A DNA stretch of 64,000 nucleotides from Streptomyces sp. Alt3 (GTDB taxonomy: Bacteria; Actinomycetota; Actinomycetes; Streptomycetales; Streptomycetaceae). Position 1 is the first letter of the stretch; the number at the start of each line of letters is the position of its first letter. The translations under genes and the position numbers were made by a program. This document shows positions 1-8,250 of the stretch, piece after piece. The DNA lies in NCBI RefSeq assembly GCF_030719215.1, contig NZ_CP120983.1, positions 6,572,001-6,636,000 of the forward strand, written 5' to 3'. A model generated the notes under the pieces. That model was not told the origin of the DNA and made no database searches. It saw nothing but the letters and a program-made list of their open reading frames with translations.

Positions 1-640
1 GCTCCAAGGGCTGCGGAGCGAACATGCGGGTCGCACCCGTCGGCCTCGTGCCGGGCCTCAGCGAGGAACAGCGGGCCGGCGCCGCCCAGCTCCAGGCCGC
101 GCTGACCCACGGCCACCCCACCGCACTGGCCGCCTCCGACCTGATGGCCCGCGCCGTGTTCCTGCTGGCCCAGGGGGCGGAACCGATGGGACTGGTCGGT
201 CAGTTGCGGAGCTACGCCTACGAGAACGGCAGCCGTTACCCGGAGCGCTGGCTCGGCGACCTCTGGCGGTACGCGGGCGACCCCTCGCCCGAGGCCTACA
301 TCCGGCGCGGCTGGGACGAGTGCCTCACCGCCCTCGCCCGGGTCCAGGACGCCCTGCGCGCCCCGTCGCCCGAGACCGACCCCTGCGAGGCGACCGGCGA
401 CGGCTGGATCGCCGAGGACGCCCTCGCCACCGCCCTGCACTGCTTCCTCCTCTTCCCCGAGGAGCCCGTCACCGCCCTGCGCCGGGCCGCCTGCACCCGG
501 GGCGACTCCGACTCCCTCGCCTGCCTCACCGGGGCGCTGGCGGGAGCCCACCTGGAGCCGGCGCCTGGCCCAAGGAGTGGTCGGAACGCATCGAGTACCG
601 CAGCGACCTGCTCTCTCTCGCCGCGCTCTGGGACGCTTGA
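1..640 (+). pseudogene. ADP-ribosylglycohydrolase family protein, 3' part, with an apparent single-base frameshift
   Basis: The frame is already open at the window edge (S-K-G-C-G-A-N precedes the first Met at 24), so the 5' part of the gene lies outside. GCGANMRVAPVG matches the conserved G-x-x-M-R-x-x-P block of DraG/ARH hydrolases, which remove ADP-ribose from proteins or small molecules. GDSDSLACLTGALAGA is the C-terminal GD-[ST]-D-[ST] Mg-binding block. At about 554-555 the frame breaks: CAC CTG GAG. The expected family ending (GAWPKEWSERIEY and so on to a stop at 638-640) is found in the next frame. Adding one G to the run at 554-555 restores a continuous protein. Four bases after its stop begins a nucleotidyltransferase gene, so the two are probably co-transcribed. 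The family assignment is firm; whether the break is real is doubtful. Confidence 0.8.
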
Positions 641-643
641 GCC

Positions 644-1432
644 ATGTACAACGACACGCTCCTGCGACGGGCCGGGCTGCCGGTCACCGACCTGACCCCG
701 GTGCTCGCCGAGGAGCCCTGCCCGCTCCTGTTCGCCACGGTCTCGGGCGCCCACCTGTACGGCTTCCCCTCGCGGGACTCGGACGTGGACCTGCGGGGGG
801 TCCACGTCCTGCCCGCGGAGGATCTCGTCGGTCTCCGGACGCCGGAGGAGACACGGTCACGGATGTGGGACCACGAGGGGACCGAGATGGACCTCGTCAC
901 CCACGACCTCCGCAAGTTCGTCCGCCTCATGCTGAAACCCAACGGCTACGTGCTGGAGCAGCTGCTGTCCCCGCTGGTGGTACACACCACGCCGCTGCAC
1001 GCCGAACTCGCCGCACTGGCACCGTCGGTGGTGACCCGCAACCATGCCCACCACTACCGGGGCTTCGCGGGTACGCAGTGGCGGCTGTTCGAGAGGACCG
1101 GCGAGCTGAAGCCCCTCCTCTACACGTTCCGCGCGCTACTCACCGGCATCCGTCTGATGCGCACCGGCGCGCTGGTCGCGCATCTGCCGACCCTGCTGGA
1201 CGAGGTGGCCGCGCCGGCCTACCTGCCCGCGCTGATCGAGGCGAAGGCGGAGGCGGAGCACGGGGCGGCGCACCTCGCGGACGGCGAGGCCGTCGCCCGT
1301 GACGTCCGGGCGCTCCACACGGTGCTGGACGAGGCGCAGACCGCGTCACGGCTCGACGAGGCGCCCTCGGGCTTCGACGCCCTGCACGATCTGGTGGTTC
1401 ACGCGCGGCTGGGGGTGCCCGCCACTCCCTGA
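644..1432 (+). CDS. Predicted nucleotidyltransferase, first of a convergent pair
   Basis: 262 residues. The core motif is GAHLYGFPSRDSDVDLRG (residues about 35-52), the G-S/A-x(n)-D-x-D signature of the polymerase-beta-like nucleotidyltransferase fold as found in COG3541-type predicted nucleotidyltransferases. The two aspartates of DVD would bind Mg. A helical C-terminal half follows, typical of the stand-alone bacterial family. The ATG at 644 lies 4 bases past the ADP-ribosylglycohydrolase stop, which suggests one transcript. A hydrolase of ADP-ribose next to nucleotidyltransferases hints at protein or nucleotide modification, but substrates are unknown. Its last 34 bases overlap the convergent paralogue on the other strand. 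Confidence 0.85.
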   Translation: MYNDTLLRRAGLPVTDLTPVLAEEPCPLLFATVSGAHLYGFPSRDSDVDLRGVHVLPAEDLVGLRTPEETRSRMWDHEGTEMDLVTHDLRKFVRLMLKPNGYVLEQLLSPLVVHTTPLHAELAALAPSVVTRNHAHHYRGFAGTQWRLFERTGELKPLLYTFRALLTGIRLMRTGALVAHLPTLLDEVAAPAYLPALIEAKAEAEHGAAHLADGEAVARDVRALHTVLDEAQTASRLDEAPSGFDALHDLVVHARLGVPATP

Positions 1433-2127
1433 AGGGCGCCCGCCGCCGACGCCCGCCGGGCCCGGACCAGGAAGTCCTCCACGCGCTCCCGGTCCGGCTC
1501 CGGCGGCAGCGGGGAGCGGGCGGCGGCCTCGTCGTTCTCCTCGGCCAGGCGCGTCATCCGGCGTTCCACCTCGTTCCACGGCACCTCGCCCCGCTTCACC
1601 GCCAGCAGGTCCTCGCGCGCCTCCCCGACGTCGATCCGCAGCTCGCCCGTCCTCAGCAGGTCCCGGCAGGACGAGAGCAGCCGCAGCAGGTGCATGGCGT
1701 GCTTCCAGCGCGGAGCGCCGTGCACACGGACATCGGCCTCCAGTTTCCGCCGCTGCCCCAGGGCGTAGCGCACGAACGTCTCGTGGGCCCTGCGGGACAG
1801 GAAGGCCGAGCGCAGGGCGACCAGTTCCCGGCCCGTGGCGTCGATCCGTTCCACGAGCGGCGAGTGCAGGCACTCCAGCACATTGGGGTTCGCCCGCAGC
1901 GCCAGCTCGCAGAAGCGCTCCAGCTCCCAGGAGAACTGCTCGTCGGCCGGTCCCTCCACATGGGACGGCGGTTTGCCGAACCCCCAGAACAGAGGGGTGG
2001 GCGCGAGGAACACCCCGCGCCGGTCCGTGTCGCTGCCGTCCGTGGCCAGACCGAAGGCGCGGGAGCCCATCACGCACGAGTAGACGGTGTGCTCCCGCAC
2101 GAGCCGCGCGCCGTCAGGAGTGATCAT
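1399..2127 (-). CDS. Predicted nucleotidyltransferase, second of a convergent pair
   Basis: 242 residues starting MITPDGARLV. GSRAFGLATDGSDTDRRG (residues about 21-38) is the nucleotidyltransferase G-S-x(n)-D-x-D motif. LECLHSPLVE parallels LEQLLSPLVV in the neighbouring gene, so the two are paralogues of the COG3541-like group. The ATG at 2127 is preferred over upstream in-frame codons, because the frame further upstream runs into the Rieske gene and its translation there has low complexity. Its 3' end overlaps the plus-strand paralogue by 34 bp (1399-1432). Substrate unknown. Confidence 0.85.
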   Translation of the reverse strand: MITPDGARLVREHTVYSCVMGSRAFGLATDGSDTDRRGVFLAPTPLFWGFGKPPSHVEGPADEQFSWELERFCELALRANPNVLECLHSPLVERIDATGRELVALRSAFLSRRAHETFVRYALGQRRKLEADVRVHGAPRWKHAMHLLRLLSSCRDLLRTGELRIDVGEAREDLLAVKRGEVPWNEVERRMTRLAEENDEAAARSPLPPEPDRERVEDFLVRARRASAAGALQGVAGTPSRA

Positions 2128-2146
2128 GCGCGGCAGCGTACGCGCC

Positions 2147-2551
2147 CTACCCGAGCCGGATGCCGCCGCCCGCGACGGTGATCCGCTCGGCGGGCAGCGG
2201 CTTCGTCGCCGGGCCCCGCTCCACCGCGCCGTCCTCGACGGCGAACCGGCTGCCGTGGCACGCGCAGTCGATGGTGCCGTCCGCCACCGTGGAGACGATG
2301 CAGCCGGCATGGGTGCACACCGCCGAGAACGCCTTGAACTCACCGGCCTCCGGCTGCGTCACCACGATCTTGCGGTCCTTGAAGATCGCGCCGCCGCCGA
2401 CCGGGATGTCGGACGTCCTGGCCAGCTCCCCGTCCCCGGCCGGAGGAGCGGAGCTCTCGTCGCCGCCACCGCCGCCGTCCCCGGACGAGCCGCAGCCCGT
2501 CACCAGTGCGGCGGTCCCCGCGGCCAGGACCGTCCTCCGCCGTGCGTGCAT
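2147..2551 (-). CDS. Rieske [2Fe-2S] lipoprotein, ubiquinol-cytochrome c reductase-like
   Basis: 134 residues. The N terminus MHARRRTVLAAG followed by LVTGC combines a twin-arginine-like stretch with a lipobox, so an exported, folded, membrane-tethered protein is likely. The Rieske boxes are intact: CTHAGC (Cys and His ligands plus a disulfide Cys) and CACHGS (Cys and His ligands plus the second disulfide Cys). A Gly/Ser-rich linker follows the lipobox, as in other small Streptomyces Rieske lipoproteins. It is too short to be the bc1 Rieske subunit (QcrA), so it is probably an electron carrier for an unknown oxidoreductase. It is transcribed away from the DUF1304-TetR pair; 138 bp separate the starts. 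Confidence 0.88.
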   Translation of the reverse strand: MHARRRTVLAAGTAALVTGCGSSGDGGGGGDESSAPPAGDGELARTSDIPVGGGAIFKDRKIVVTQPEAGEFKAFSAVCTHAGCIVSTVADGTIDCACHGSRFAVEDGAVERGPATKPLPAERITVAGGGIRLG

Positions 2552-2640
2552 GACTCTCCTCAGGTGGTCGATGGTCGCCGAAGGGCATCGTCGCGCCCCC
2601 GCGGGCAGGGGCGAAGGAACCGGGGCGGGTGGCGGCCGAC

Positions 2641-2670
2641 ATATTTCCTGTACAGTCGTCCAGAAAATAT
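2641..2670. promoter_or_regulatory. Palindromic operator candidate for the downstream TetR regulator
   Basis: A 30-bp near-palindrome: left arm ATATTTCCTGTAC, spacer AGTC, right arm GTCCAGAAAATAT, with 11 of 13 positions complementary. It is AT-rich in a very GC-rich region and ends 20 bp before the DUF1304 ATG, so it could cover promoter or start-site elements. Size and symmetry fit a TetR-family site. Binding by the TetR encoded in the same operon is inferred from position. Confidence 0.6.
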
Positions 2671-2689
2671 CGCAGCAGGAGGCCATGCC

Positions 2690-3052
2690 ATGCAGACCGC
2701 AGCCCACGCGTCGGTCGCGCTCGTCGCGCTGATCCACGTCTACTTCCTGGTCCTCGAGATGTTCCTGTGGGACACCCCGCGTGGCCGCGCGGCGTTCGGC
2801 ACCACCGAGGAGTTCGCCGCGCGGAGCGCCACGCTCGCGGCCAACCAGGGGCTCTACAACGGCTTCATGGCGGCCGGGCTGATCTGGGGCCTGATCGCCG
2901 GCGACCCCGTCGGTCACCAGGCCCAGATCTTCTTCCTGAGCTGTCTGGTGGTCGCGGGTGTGTACGGGGCGGTCACCGTCAGCCGCAAGATCCTGTACGT
3001 CCAGGCGGCGCCCGCCGCGCTCGCCCTGGCCCTCGTGCTCGCGGCGGGCTGA
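2690..3052 (+). CDS. DUF1304 family membrane protein
   Basis: 120 residues with four predicted hydrophobic segments (roughly 6-25, 47-68, 74-95 and 98-118). The pattern HVYFLVLEMFLW... NQGLYNGFMAAGL is typical of DUF1304 small integral membrane proteins, which have no known activity. The start at 2690 is fixed by AGGAGG at 2677-2682, seven bases upstream; the other nearby ATG at 2685 is out of frame. Four bases separate its stop from the TetR ATG, so the two genes form an operon, probably autoregulated through the palindrome just upstream. Confidence 0.9.
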   Translation: MQTAAHASVALVALIHVYFLVLEMFLWDTPRGRAAFGTTEEFAARSATLAANQGLYNGFMAAGLIWGLIAGDPVGHQAQIFFLSCLVVAGVYGAVTVSRKILYVQAAPAALALALVLAAG

Positions 3053-3056
3053 GCCC

Positions 3057-3686
3057 ATGACGCCCGCGGTGACCGACGGCAGTCGTGACCCGAGGACCGC
3101 GCGCACCCGCGCCCGGCTGAGGGCCGCACTGCTGGAGGCGTGCGAGGAGCAGCCGCCGGACCGGGTCGCCGTCGCCGAGGTGGTGCGCCGGGCGGGCGTG
3201 GGACGGGCCACCTTCTACCTGCACTACGACGATCTGCACGCCCTCGCCCTGGACGCCTGCGCGGAGGTCGTACGCGAGGCGGTCGAGGCCCTGCACGCCT
3301 GGGACCGTACGCCGCCCGGCCCCGAGGCCCCGCCGGAGGAACTCGTCACCCTGCTCCGTGAGGTCCGTGCCGGGGCCGTCGTGTACCGGAGCCTGCTGGG
3401 GCCCGGTGGCGGGCCGCTCGGCGAGCTGCTCCACCGGGAACTGCGCGGCCGGAGCCTCGACGAGCTCCACCGCCGGCGGCCCGCCGGAAGCGGCCACGAC
3501 CTGACCGCGAGCGCCGTGGCCGGACTGTTCACCGGCGTGCTCACCGACTGGGTGCACGGCCGGACCGACGCCTCGCCGGAGCAGCTCGCCGGGCAGGTCT
3601 GGCGCATGCTCCTCGCCGTGCACACAGCCTCCGCGTCTCACGGACAGAGCGCGGTGACCGGCGGCGCCGCCGCACCTCTAGGCTGA
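3057..3686 (+). CDS. TetR/AcrR family transcriptional regulator
   Basis: 209 residues. The N-terminal helix-turn-helix (residues about 33-55) reads VAVAEVVRRAGVGRATFYLHYDD, the standard TetR DNA-binding signature. The C-terminal half is helical and variable, as expected for ligand-binding and dimerisation. The ATG at 3057 follows the DUF1304 stop by four bases. It likely represses its own operon via the palindrome at 2641-2670 and might also affect the divergent Rieske gene. Ligand unknown. Confidence 0.88.
   Translation: MTPAVTDGSRDPRTARTRARLRAALLEACEEQPPDRVAVAEVVRRAGVGRATFYLHYDDLHALALDACAEVVREAVEALHAWDRTPPGPEAPPEELVTLLREVRAGAVVYRSLLGPGGGPLGELLHRELRGRSLDELHRRRPAGSGHDLTASAVAGLFTGVLTDWVHGRTDASPEQLAGQVWRMLLAVHTASASHGQSAVTGGAAAPLG
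3679..3684 (+). promoter_or_regulatory. Candidate -10 element for the aroH operon
   Basis: TAGGCT lies 38 bases upstream of the aroH GTG and matches the sigma-HrdB-like -10 form common in Streptomyces. No convincing -35 hexamer is visible, so this is a weak call. Confidence 0.3.
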
Positions 3687-3721
3687 AAGGGCACGCAGCA
3701 CGAGGCGACAAGGGGAACGAC

Positions 3722-4084
3722 GTGGCGGTACGAGCAGTCCGTGGAGCCGTCCAGCTCGAACGGGACGAAGCAGGACACATGGACGAGCGGGTGAGCGAGC
3801 TCCTCACCGCGGTCCTGGAGCGCAACCAGCTCGTCGCCGACGACCTGATCAGTGTCTGGTTCACCGCAACCCCCGACCTGCACAGTGATTTCCCGGCGGC
3901 CGCCGCCCGGGGCCTGGGCATCGTCGACGTACCGCTGATCTGTGCCCAGGAGCTCGACATCACGGGAGCCATGCCCCGGGTGGTCCGGATAATGGCCCAC
4001 GTCGAGACGTACCTCTCCAAGGCGGAGATCAGCCACGTCTACCTCGGCGCCACCGGCGCCCTCCGCAAGGACATCGCCCAGTGA
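3722..4084 (+). CDS. aroH: Chorismate mutase, AroH class
   Basis: 120 residues, the normal size of the monofunctional trimeric AroH family (B. subtilis type), which converts chorismate to prephenate. Expected active-site residues are present: Arg7 in RAVRGA, Glu77 in AQELDI, Arg86/Arg89 in PRVVRI and Tyr107 in HVYLGA. The GTG at 3722 has AGGGGA about 5 bases upstream. Its stop overlaps the tyrA GTG by four bases, giving translational coupling to the enzyme that uses prephenate. This is a core gene that heads a housekeeping operon reaching der. Confidence 0.95.
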   Translation: MAVRAVRGAVQLERDEAGHMDERVSELLTAVLERNQLVADDLISVWFTATPDLHSDFPAAAARGLGIVDVPLICAQELDITGAMPRVVRIMAHVETYLSKAEISHVYLGATGALRKDIAQ

Positions 4085-5166
4085 GAACAGCCCTCGTGAT
4101 CGGAACCGGCCTGGTCGGCACCTCCGCGGCCCTCGCCCTCGCCGGGCGCGGGGTCCAGGTGCACCTCGTCGACCGCGATCCGTCCTCCGCGCACACCGCC
4201 GCCGCGCTGGGCGCCGGCACGGCGGAGGCACCCGAGGGGACCGTCGACCTGGCGGTCGTCGCCGTGCCGCCCGCCCACACCGCGTCGGTGCTCGCCACGG
4301 CCATGCGCGACGGGGTCGCCCGGGCCTACCTCGACGTCGCGAGCGTCAAGGGCGGGCCGCGCCGTGAGCTGGAGTCGCTCGGCGTCGACCTCACGCCGTA
4401 CATCGGCACGCACCCCATGGCCGGCAAGGAACGCTCGGGCCCGCTCGCGGCCACCGCCGACCTCTTCGAGGGCCGCCCCTGGGTCCTCACGCCGACCCGG
4501 GAGACCGACACCGAGGTCCTCAACCTCGCCCTGGAACTGGTCGCGCTCTGCCGGGCCGTCCCGGTCGTCATGGACGCCGACGCCCACGACCGGGCCGTCG
4601 CCCTGGTCTCCCACACCCCGCAGCTGATCTCCTCGATGGTCGCCGCCCGGCTGGAGGAGGCCGACGAGACCGCCGTACGCCTGTGCGGCCAGGGGATCAG
4701 GGACGTCACCCGCATCGCGGCCTCCGACCCCCGGATGTGGGTGGAGATCCTCTCCGCCAACCCCGGACCGGTCGCCGACGTGCTCGCCGGCGTCGCCGCA
4801 GACCTGGACGAGACGGTCCGGGCGCTGCGCGGCCTGCAGTCCGCCGACGAGGACAAGCGCCGTACCGGCACGGAGGGCATCGAGGACGTCCTGCGGCGCG
4901 GCAACGCGGGCCGGGTCCGGGTCCCCGGCAAGCACGGCGCCGCCCCGGCGGCGTACGAGATCGTCGCCGTGCTCATCAGCGACCGGCCCGGCGAGCTCGC
5001 GGCGATCTTCGCCGACGCGGGGCGGGCGGGCGTCAACATCGAGGACGTACGCATCGAGCACGCCACCGGTCAGCAGGCCGGACTCGTCCAGCTGATGGTC
5101 GAGCCCAGCGCCGCCGCCGGGCTGAGCGCGTCCCTCGCCGAACGCGGCTGGTCGATCCGCCCGTGA
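4081..5166 (+). CDS. tyrA: Prephenate dehydrogenase with C-terminal ACT domain
   Basis: 361 residues. The N-terminal Rossmann motif is VIGTGLVGTSAALAL (residues 5-19). GTHPMAGKERSGP carries the catalytic/substrate-binding His of the TyrA family. The C-terminal ~75 residues (AYEIVAVLISDRPGELAAIF onward) are an ACT domain, suggesting allosteric control by an aromatic amino acid. The enzyme oxidatively decarboxylates prephenate to 4-hydroxyphenylpyruvate in tyrosine biosynthesis. The GTG start overlaps the aroH stop. Confidence 0.95.
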   Translation: MRTALVIGTGLVGTSAALALAGRGVQVHLVDRDPSSAHTAAALGAGTAEAPEGTVDLAVVAVPPAHTASVLATAMRDGVARAYLDVASVKGGPRRELESLGVDLTPYIGTHPMAGKERSGPLAATADLFEGRPWVLTPTRETDTEVLNLALELVALCRAVPVVMDADAHDRAVALVSHTPQLISSMVAARLEEADETAVRLCGQGIRDVTRIAASDPRMWVEILSANPGPVADVLAGVAADLDETVRALRGLQSADEDKRRTGTEGIEDVLRRGNAGRVRVPGKHGAAPAAYEIVAVLISDRPGELAAIFADAGRAGVNIEDVRIEHATGQQAGLVQLMVEPSAAAGLSASLAERGWSIRP

Positions 5167-5288
5167 CGGGCCCGGGGACGGCCCGGAGGCAGGGGTACAA
5201 AGCCGCTTCGCGCACTCGGTAACCTTGGGGGAGGCCGTCCCGTGGCCCGCTCCGCCCGTCCCCGTGTACCAGGAAGGTGTCCACCACC

Positions 5289-5993
5289 GTGGAAACCGTA
5301 AGCGCCGCCGCCCGGACCGCCCCGGCCGCAGTGATCGTCGCCATCGACGGCCCCTCCGGCACCGGCAAGTCGAGCACCTCCAAGGCCGTCGCCGCGCAGC
5401 TCGGCCTGAGCTACCTGGACACCGGCGCGCAGTATCGGGCCATCACGTGGTGGATGCTGAACAACGGCATCGACGTGGCGAACGCGGCGGAGATCGCCAC
5501 GGCCGCCGCCAAGCCGGTCATCGTCTCCGGCACGGACCCGTCCGCCCCGACGATCACCGTCGACGGCGAGGACGCCTCCGGTCCGATCCGCACCCAGGAG
5601 GTCACCTCCAAGGTCAGCGCCGTCAGCGCCGTGCCCGAGGTGCGTGCCCTGATCACGGAGCTCCAGCGCACCATTGCCACGGAGGCGGAGCGGGGCATCG
5701 TCGTCGAGGGCCGGGACATCGGCACGACCGTGCTGCCCGACGCCGACATCAAGATCTTCCTGACCGCCTCCCCGGAGGCGCGCGCGGCCCGCCGCAGCGG
5801 CGAGGTCAAGGGATCCGACCTCGCCGCGACCAGGGAGGCGCTGATCAAGCGGGACGCCGCCGACTCCGGTCGCAAGACCTCGCCGCTGGCCAAGGCCGGG
5901 GACGCCGTCGAGGTGGACACCACCGACCTGACCCTCGCGCAGGTCATCGAGTGCGTCGTCACCCTCGTCGGGGAGAAGCAGGCCGCGAAGTGA
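5289..5993 (+). CDS. cmk: Cytidylate kinase
   Basis: 234 residues from the GTG at 5289. AIDGPSGTGKSSTSK is the P-loop; YLDTGAQYRAITW, VEGRDIGTTVLPDAD and RRSGEVKG...REALIKRDAADS are CMP-kinase motifs. It phosphorylates CMP/dCMP using ATP. The start at 5289 is chosen because AGGAAGG (5271-5277) then sits 11 bases upstream; the earlier in-frame GTG at 5277 directly abuts that sequence and leaves no spacing. The stop overlaps the acyltransferase GTG (GTGA), so translation is coupled. Confidence 0.94.
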   Translation: METVSAAARTAPAAVIVAIDGPSGTGKSSTSKAVAAQLGLSYLDTGAQYRAITWWMLNNGIDVANAAEIATAAAKPVIVSGTDPSAPTITVDGEDASGPIRTQEVTSKVSAVSAVPEVRALITELQRTIATEAERGIVVEGRDIGTTVLPDADIKIFLTASPEARAARRSGEVKGSDLAATREALIKRDAADSGRKTSPLAKAGDAVEVDTTDLTLAQVIECVVTLVGEKQAAK

Positions 5994-6649
5994 CGGGAGC
6001 CACCGCCGCGCCGACGCTGCGCGGAGCGGCCGTCGGACGCGGTATCGGCATCGGGCTCATGTACGGGCTGTTCAAGCCCCGTGTGCTCGGTGCGTGGCGC
6101 GTCCCCACCACGGGACCCGTCATACTCGCGGTGAACCACGCGCACAACCTCGACGGACCGATGCTGATGGGCACCGCGCCCCGGCCCGTCCACTTCCTGA
6201 TCAAGAAGGAGGCGTTCGTCGGCCCCCTCGACCCGTTCCTGCGCGGAATCGGGCAGCTGAAGGTGGACCGTACGACCGTCGACCGCAACGCCATCACGCA
6301 GGCACTCGGCGTGCTGGACGACGGCGGGGTCCTCGGCATCTTCCCCGAGGGCACCAGGGGCGAGGGCGACTTCGCCTCCCTGCGCGCGGGGCTGGCGTAC
6401 TTCGCGGTGCGCGGCGGGGCGCCGATCGTCCCCGTCGCGGTCCTGGGAAGCACCGAGCGCCGTGGACGGTTGATATCGGCACTGCCTCCGCTGCGTAGCC
6501 GGGTCGACGTCGTCTTCGGAGACGCCTTCCAGGCCGGTGACGGCAGCGGGCGGCGGACCAGGAAAGCGCTGGACGAGGCGACGCTGCGCATCCAGGGTGA
6601 GCTGACCGCTCACCTGGGGAACGCCAGGCGTCTCACCGGACGCCTGTGA
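5990..6649 (+). CDS. 1-acyl-sn-glycerol-3-phosphate acyltransferase (PlsC) family protein
   Basis: 219 residues. NHAHNLDGP contains the catalytic H-x4-D motif, and FPEGTRGEG is the glycerophosphate-binding block. FLIKKEAF and the spacing between blocks are standard for PlsC-type acyltransferases in phospholipid synthesis. Only a weakly hydrophobic N terminus is present, so it is probably membrane-associated. The GTG start overlaps the cmk stop by four bases. The cmk-acyltransferase-der order is a recurrent actinobacterial arrangement. Confidence 0.9.
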   Translation: MTGATAAPTLRGAAVGRGIGIGLMYGLFKPRVLGAWRVPTTGPVILAVNHAHNLDGPMLMGTAPRPVHFLIKKEAFVGPLDPFLRGIGQLKVDRTTVDRNAITQALGVLDDGGVLGIFPEGTRGEGDFASLRAGLAYFAVRGGAPIVPVAVLGSTERRGRLISALPPLRSRVDVVFGDAFQAGDGSGRRTRKALDEATLRIQGELTAHLGNARRLTGRL

Positions 6650-6712
6650 CACTTGAGTAGTGGGCCGCGCGATCGTGGCCCATCGATGATGATGCAAAGA
6701 GGAACGGACTTC

Positions 6713-8182
6713 ATGAACGACCAGATTCACTCCGGCGGCTCGGACCACGAGCACGGAGCACTTGGCGATGCCGAGTACGCGGAGTTCATGGAGCTCGCCG
6801 CGCAGGAGGGGTTCGACGCCGAGGAGGTCGAGGGCGCGATCGGTGAGGCCGGTCACGGACCGCTTCCCGTGCTCGCCGTCGTCGGCCGCCCGAACGTCGG
6901 CAAGTCGACCCTGGTGAACCGGATCATCGGCCGCCGCGAGGCCGTCGTCCAGGACAAGCCCGGCGTCACCCGCGACCGCGTCAGCTACGAGGCCGAGTGG
7001 GCCGGCCGCCGCTTCAAGGTCGTCGACACCGGCGGCTGGGAGCAGGACGTGCTGGGCCTCGACGCCTCCGTCGCCGCCCAGGCCGAGTACGCGATCTCGA
7101 CGGCCGACGCGGTCGTCTTCGTCGTCGACGCGACGGTCGGCGCGACCGACACCGACGAGGCCGTCGTCAGGCTGCTGCGCAAGGCCAAGAAGCCCGTGGT
7201 CCTGTGCGCCAACAAGGTCGACGGACAGAGCGGCGAGGCCGACGCCACCGCCCTCTGGTCGCTCGGCCTCGGCGAGCCGCACCCGGTCTCCTCCCTGCAC
7301 GGCCGCGGCACCGGCGACATGCTGGACGCCGTCCTGGAGGCCCTGCCCGAGGCTCCGGCCCAGAGCTTCGGCACCGCGCTGGGCGGTCCCCGCCGCATCG
7401 CGCTCATCGGCCGCCCGAACGTCGGCAAGTCCTCCCTGCTGAACAAGGTCGCCGGTGAGGACCGCGTCGTCGTCAACGCCCTGGCCGGCACGACTCGCGA
7501 CCCGGTCGACGAGCTGATCAACCTCGGCGGCATCACCTGGAAGTTCATCGACACGGCCGGCATCCGCCGCAAGGTCCACCTCCAGGAGGGCGCGGACTAC
7601 TACGCCTCGCTGCGCACCGCGGCCGCCGTCGAGAAGGCCGAGGTCGCCGTCATCCTGATCGACTCCAGCGAGTCCATCAGCGTCCAGGACCAGCGGATCG
7701 TCACCATGGCCGTCGAAGCGGGCCGTGCCGTCGTGATCGCATTCAACAAGTGGGACACGCTCGACGAGGAGCGCCGCTACTACCTCGAGCGCGAGATCGA
7801 CACGGAGCTCGCCCAGATCTCCTGGGCGCCGCGCGTCAACGTCTCGGCCGTCACCGGCCGGCACATGGAGAAGCTGGTCCCGGCGATCGAGACCGCGATC
7901 GAGGGCTGGGAGACCCGTGTCCCCACCGGCCGGCTGAACGCGTTCCTCGGCGAGATCGTCGCCTCCCACCCGCACCCGGTACGCGGCGGCAAGCAGCCCC
8001 GCATCCTGTTCGGCACCCAGGCGGGCACCAAGCCGCCGCGGTTCGTCCTCTTCGCGTCCGGCTTCCTGGAGCACGGCTACCGTCGCTTCGTCGAGCGCCG
8101 GCTGCGTGAGGAATTCGGCTTCGAGGGCACCCCGCTGCACATCTCGGTGCGTGTGCGCGAGAAGCGCGGCCGCAAGAAGTAG
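6713..8182 (+). CDS. der: Ribosome biogenesis GTPase Der (EngA)
   Basis: 489 residues with two tandem GTPase domains. Each has a GRPNVGKS P-loop, a DTGG/DTAG Walker-B-like block and an NKxD block (NKVD, NKWD). The C-terminal KH-like domain ends in basic residues (REKRGRKK). Der acts in 50S subunit maturation. The N terminus carries an acidic actinobacterial extension of about 45 residues before the first G domain. The ATG at 6713 is preferred because AAGAGGA (6697-6703) precedes it at good spacing. The gene closes the aroH-tyrA-cmk-plsC-der operon and is followed by a very strong hairpin. Confidence 0.95.
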   Translation: MNDQIHSGGSDHEHGALGDAEYAEFMELAAQEGFDAEEVEGAIGEAGHGPLPVLAVVGRPNVGKSTLVNRIIGRREAVVQDKPGVTRDRVSYEAEWAGRRFKVVDTGGWEQDVLGLDASVAAQAEYAISTADAVVFVVDATVGATDTDEAVVRLLRKAKKPVVLCANKVDGQSGEADATALWSLGLGEPHPVSSLHGRGTGDMLDAVLEALPEAPAQSFGTALGGPRRIALIGRPNVGKSSLLNKVAGEDRVVVNALAGTTRDPVDELINLGGITWKFIDTAGIRRKVHLQEGADYYASLRTAAAVEKAEVAVILIDSSESISVQDQRIVTMAVEAGRAVVIAFNKWDTLDEERRYYLEREIDTELAQISWAPRVNVSAVTGRHMEKLVPAIETAIEGWETRVPTGRLNAFLGEIVASHPHPVRGGKQPRILFGTQAGTKPPRFVLFASGFLEHGYRRFVERRLREEFGFEGTPLHISVRVREKRGRKK

Positions 8183-8188
8183 GCCGGC

Positions 8189-8247
8189 GACACGGCGAAG
8201 CCCCGGACCGTCCGCGTGGAGCGGACGGTCCGGGGCTTCGCCGTGTC
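8189..8247. terminator. 27-bp perfect-stem bidirectional terminator
   Basis: Arms 8189-8215 and 8221-8247 are perfectly complementary over 27 bp, with the 5-base loop GTGGA. It lies between der (plus) and the minus-strand gene ending at 8251, so it can terminate both. It lacks a U-tract, as is common in Streptomyces. Confidence 0.9.
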
Positions 8248-8250
8248 ACC

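Noticed and set aside
5411..8140. A 909-codon open frame on the minus strand
   Set aside because: Antisense to cmk, the acyltransferase and der, all of which carry full family motifs; the antisense translation has none.
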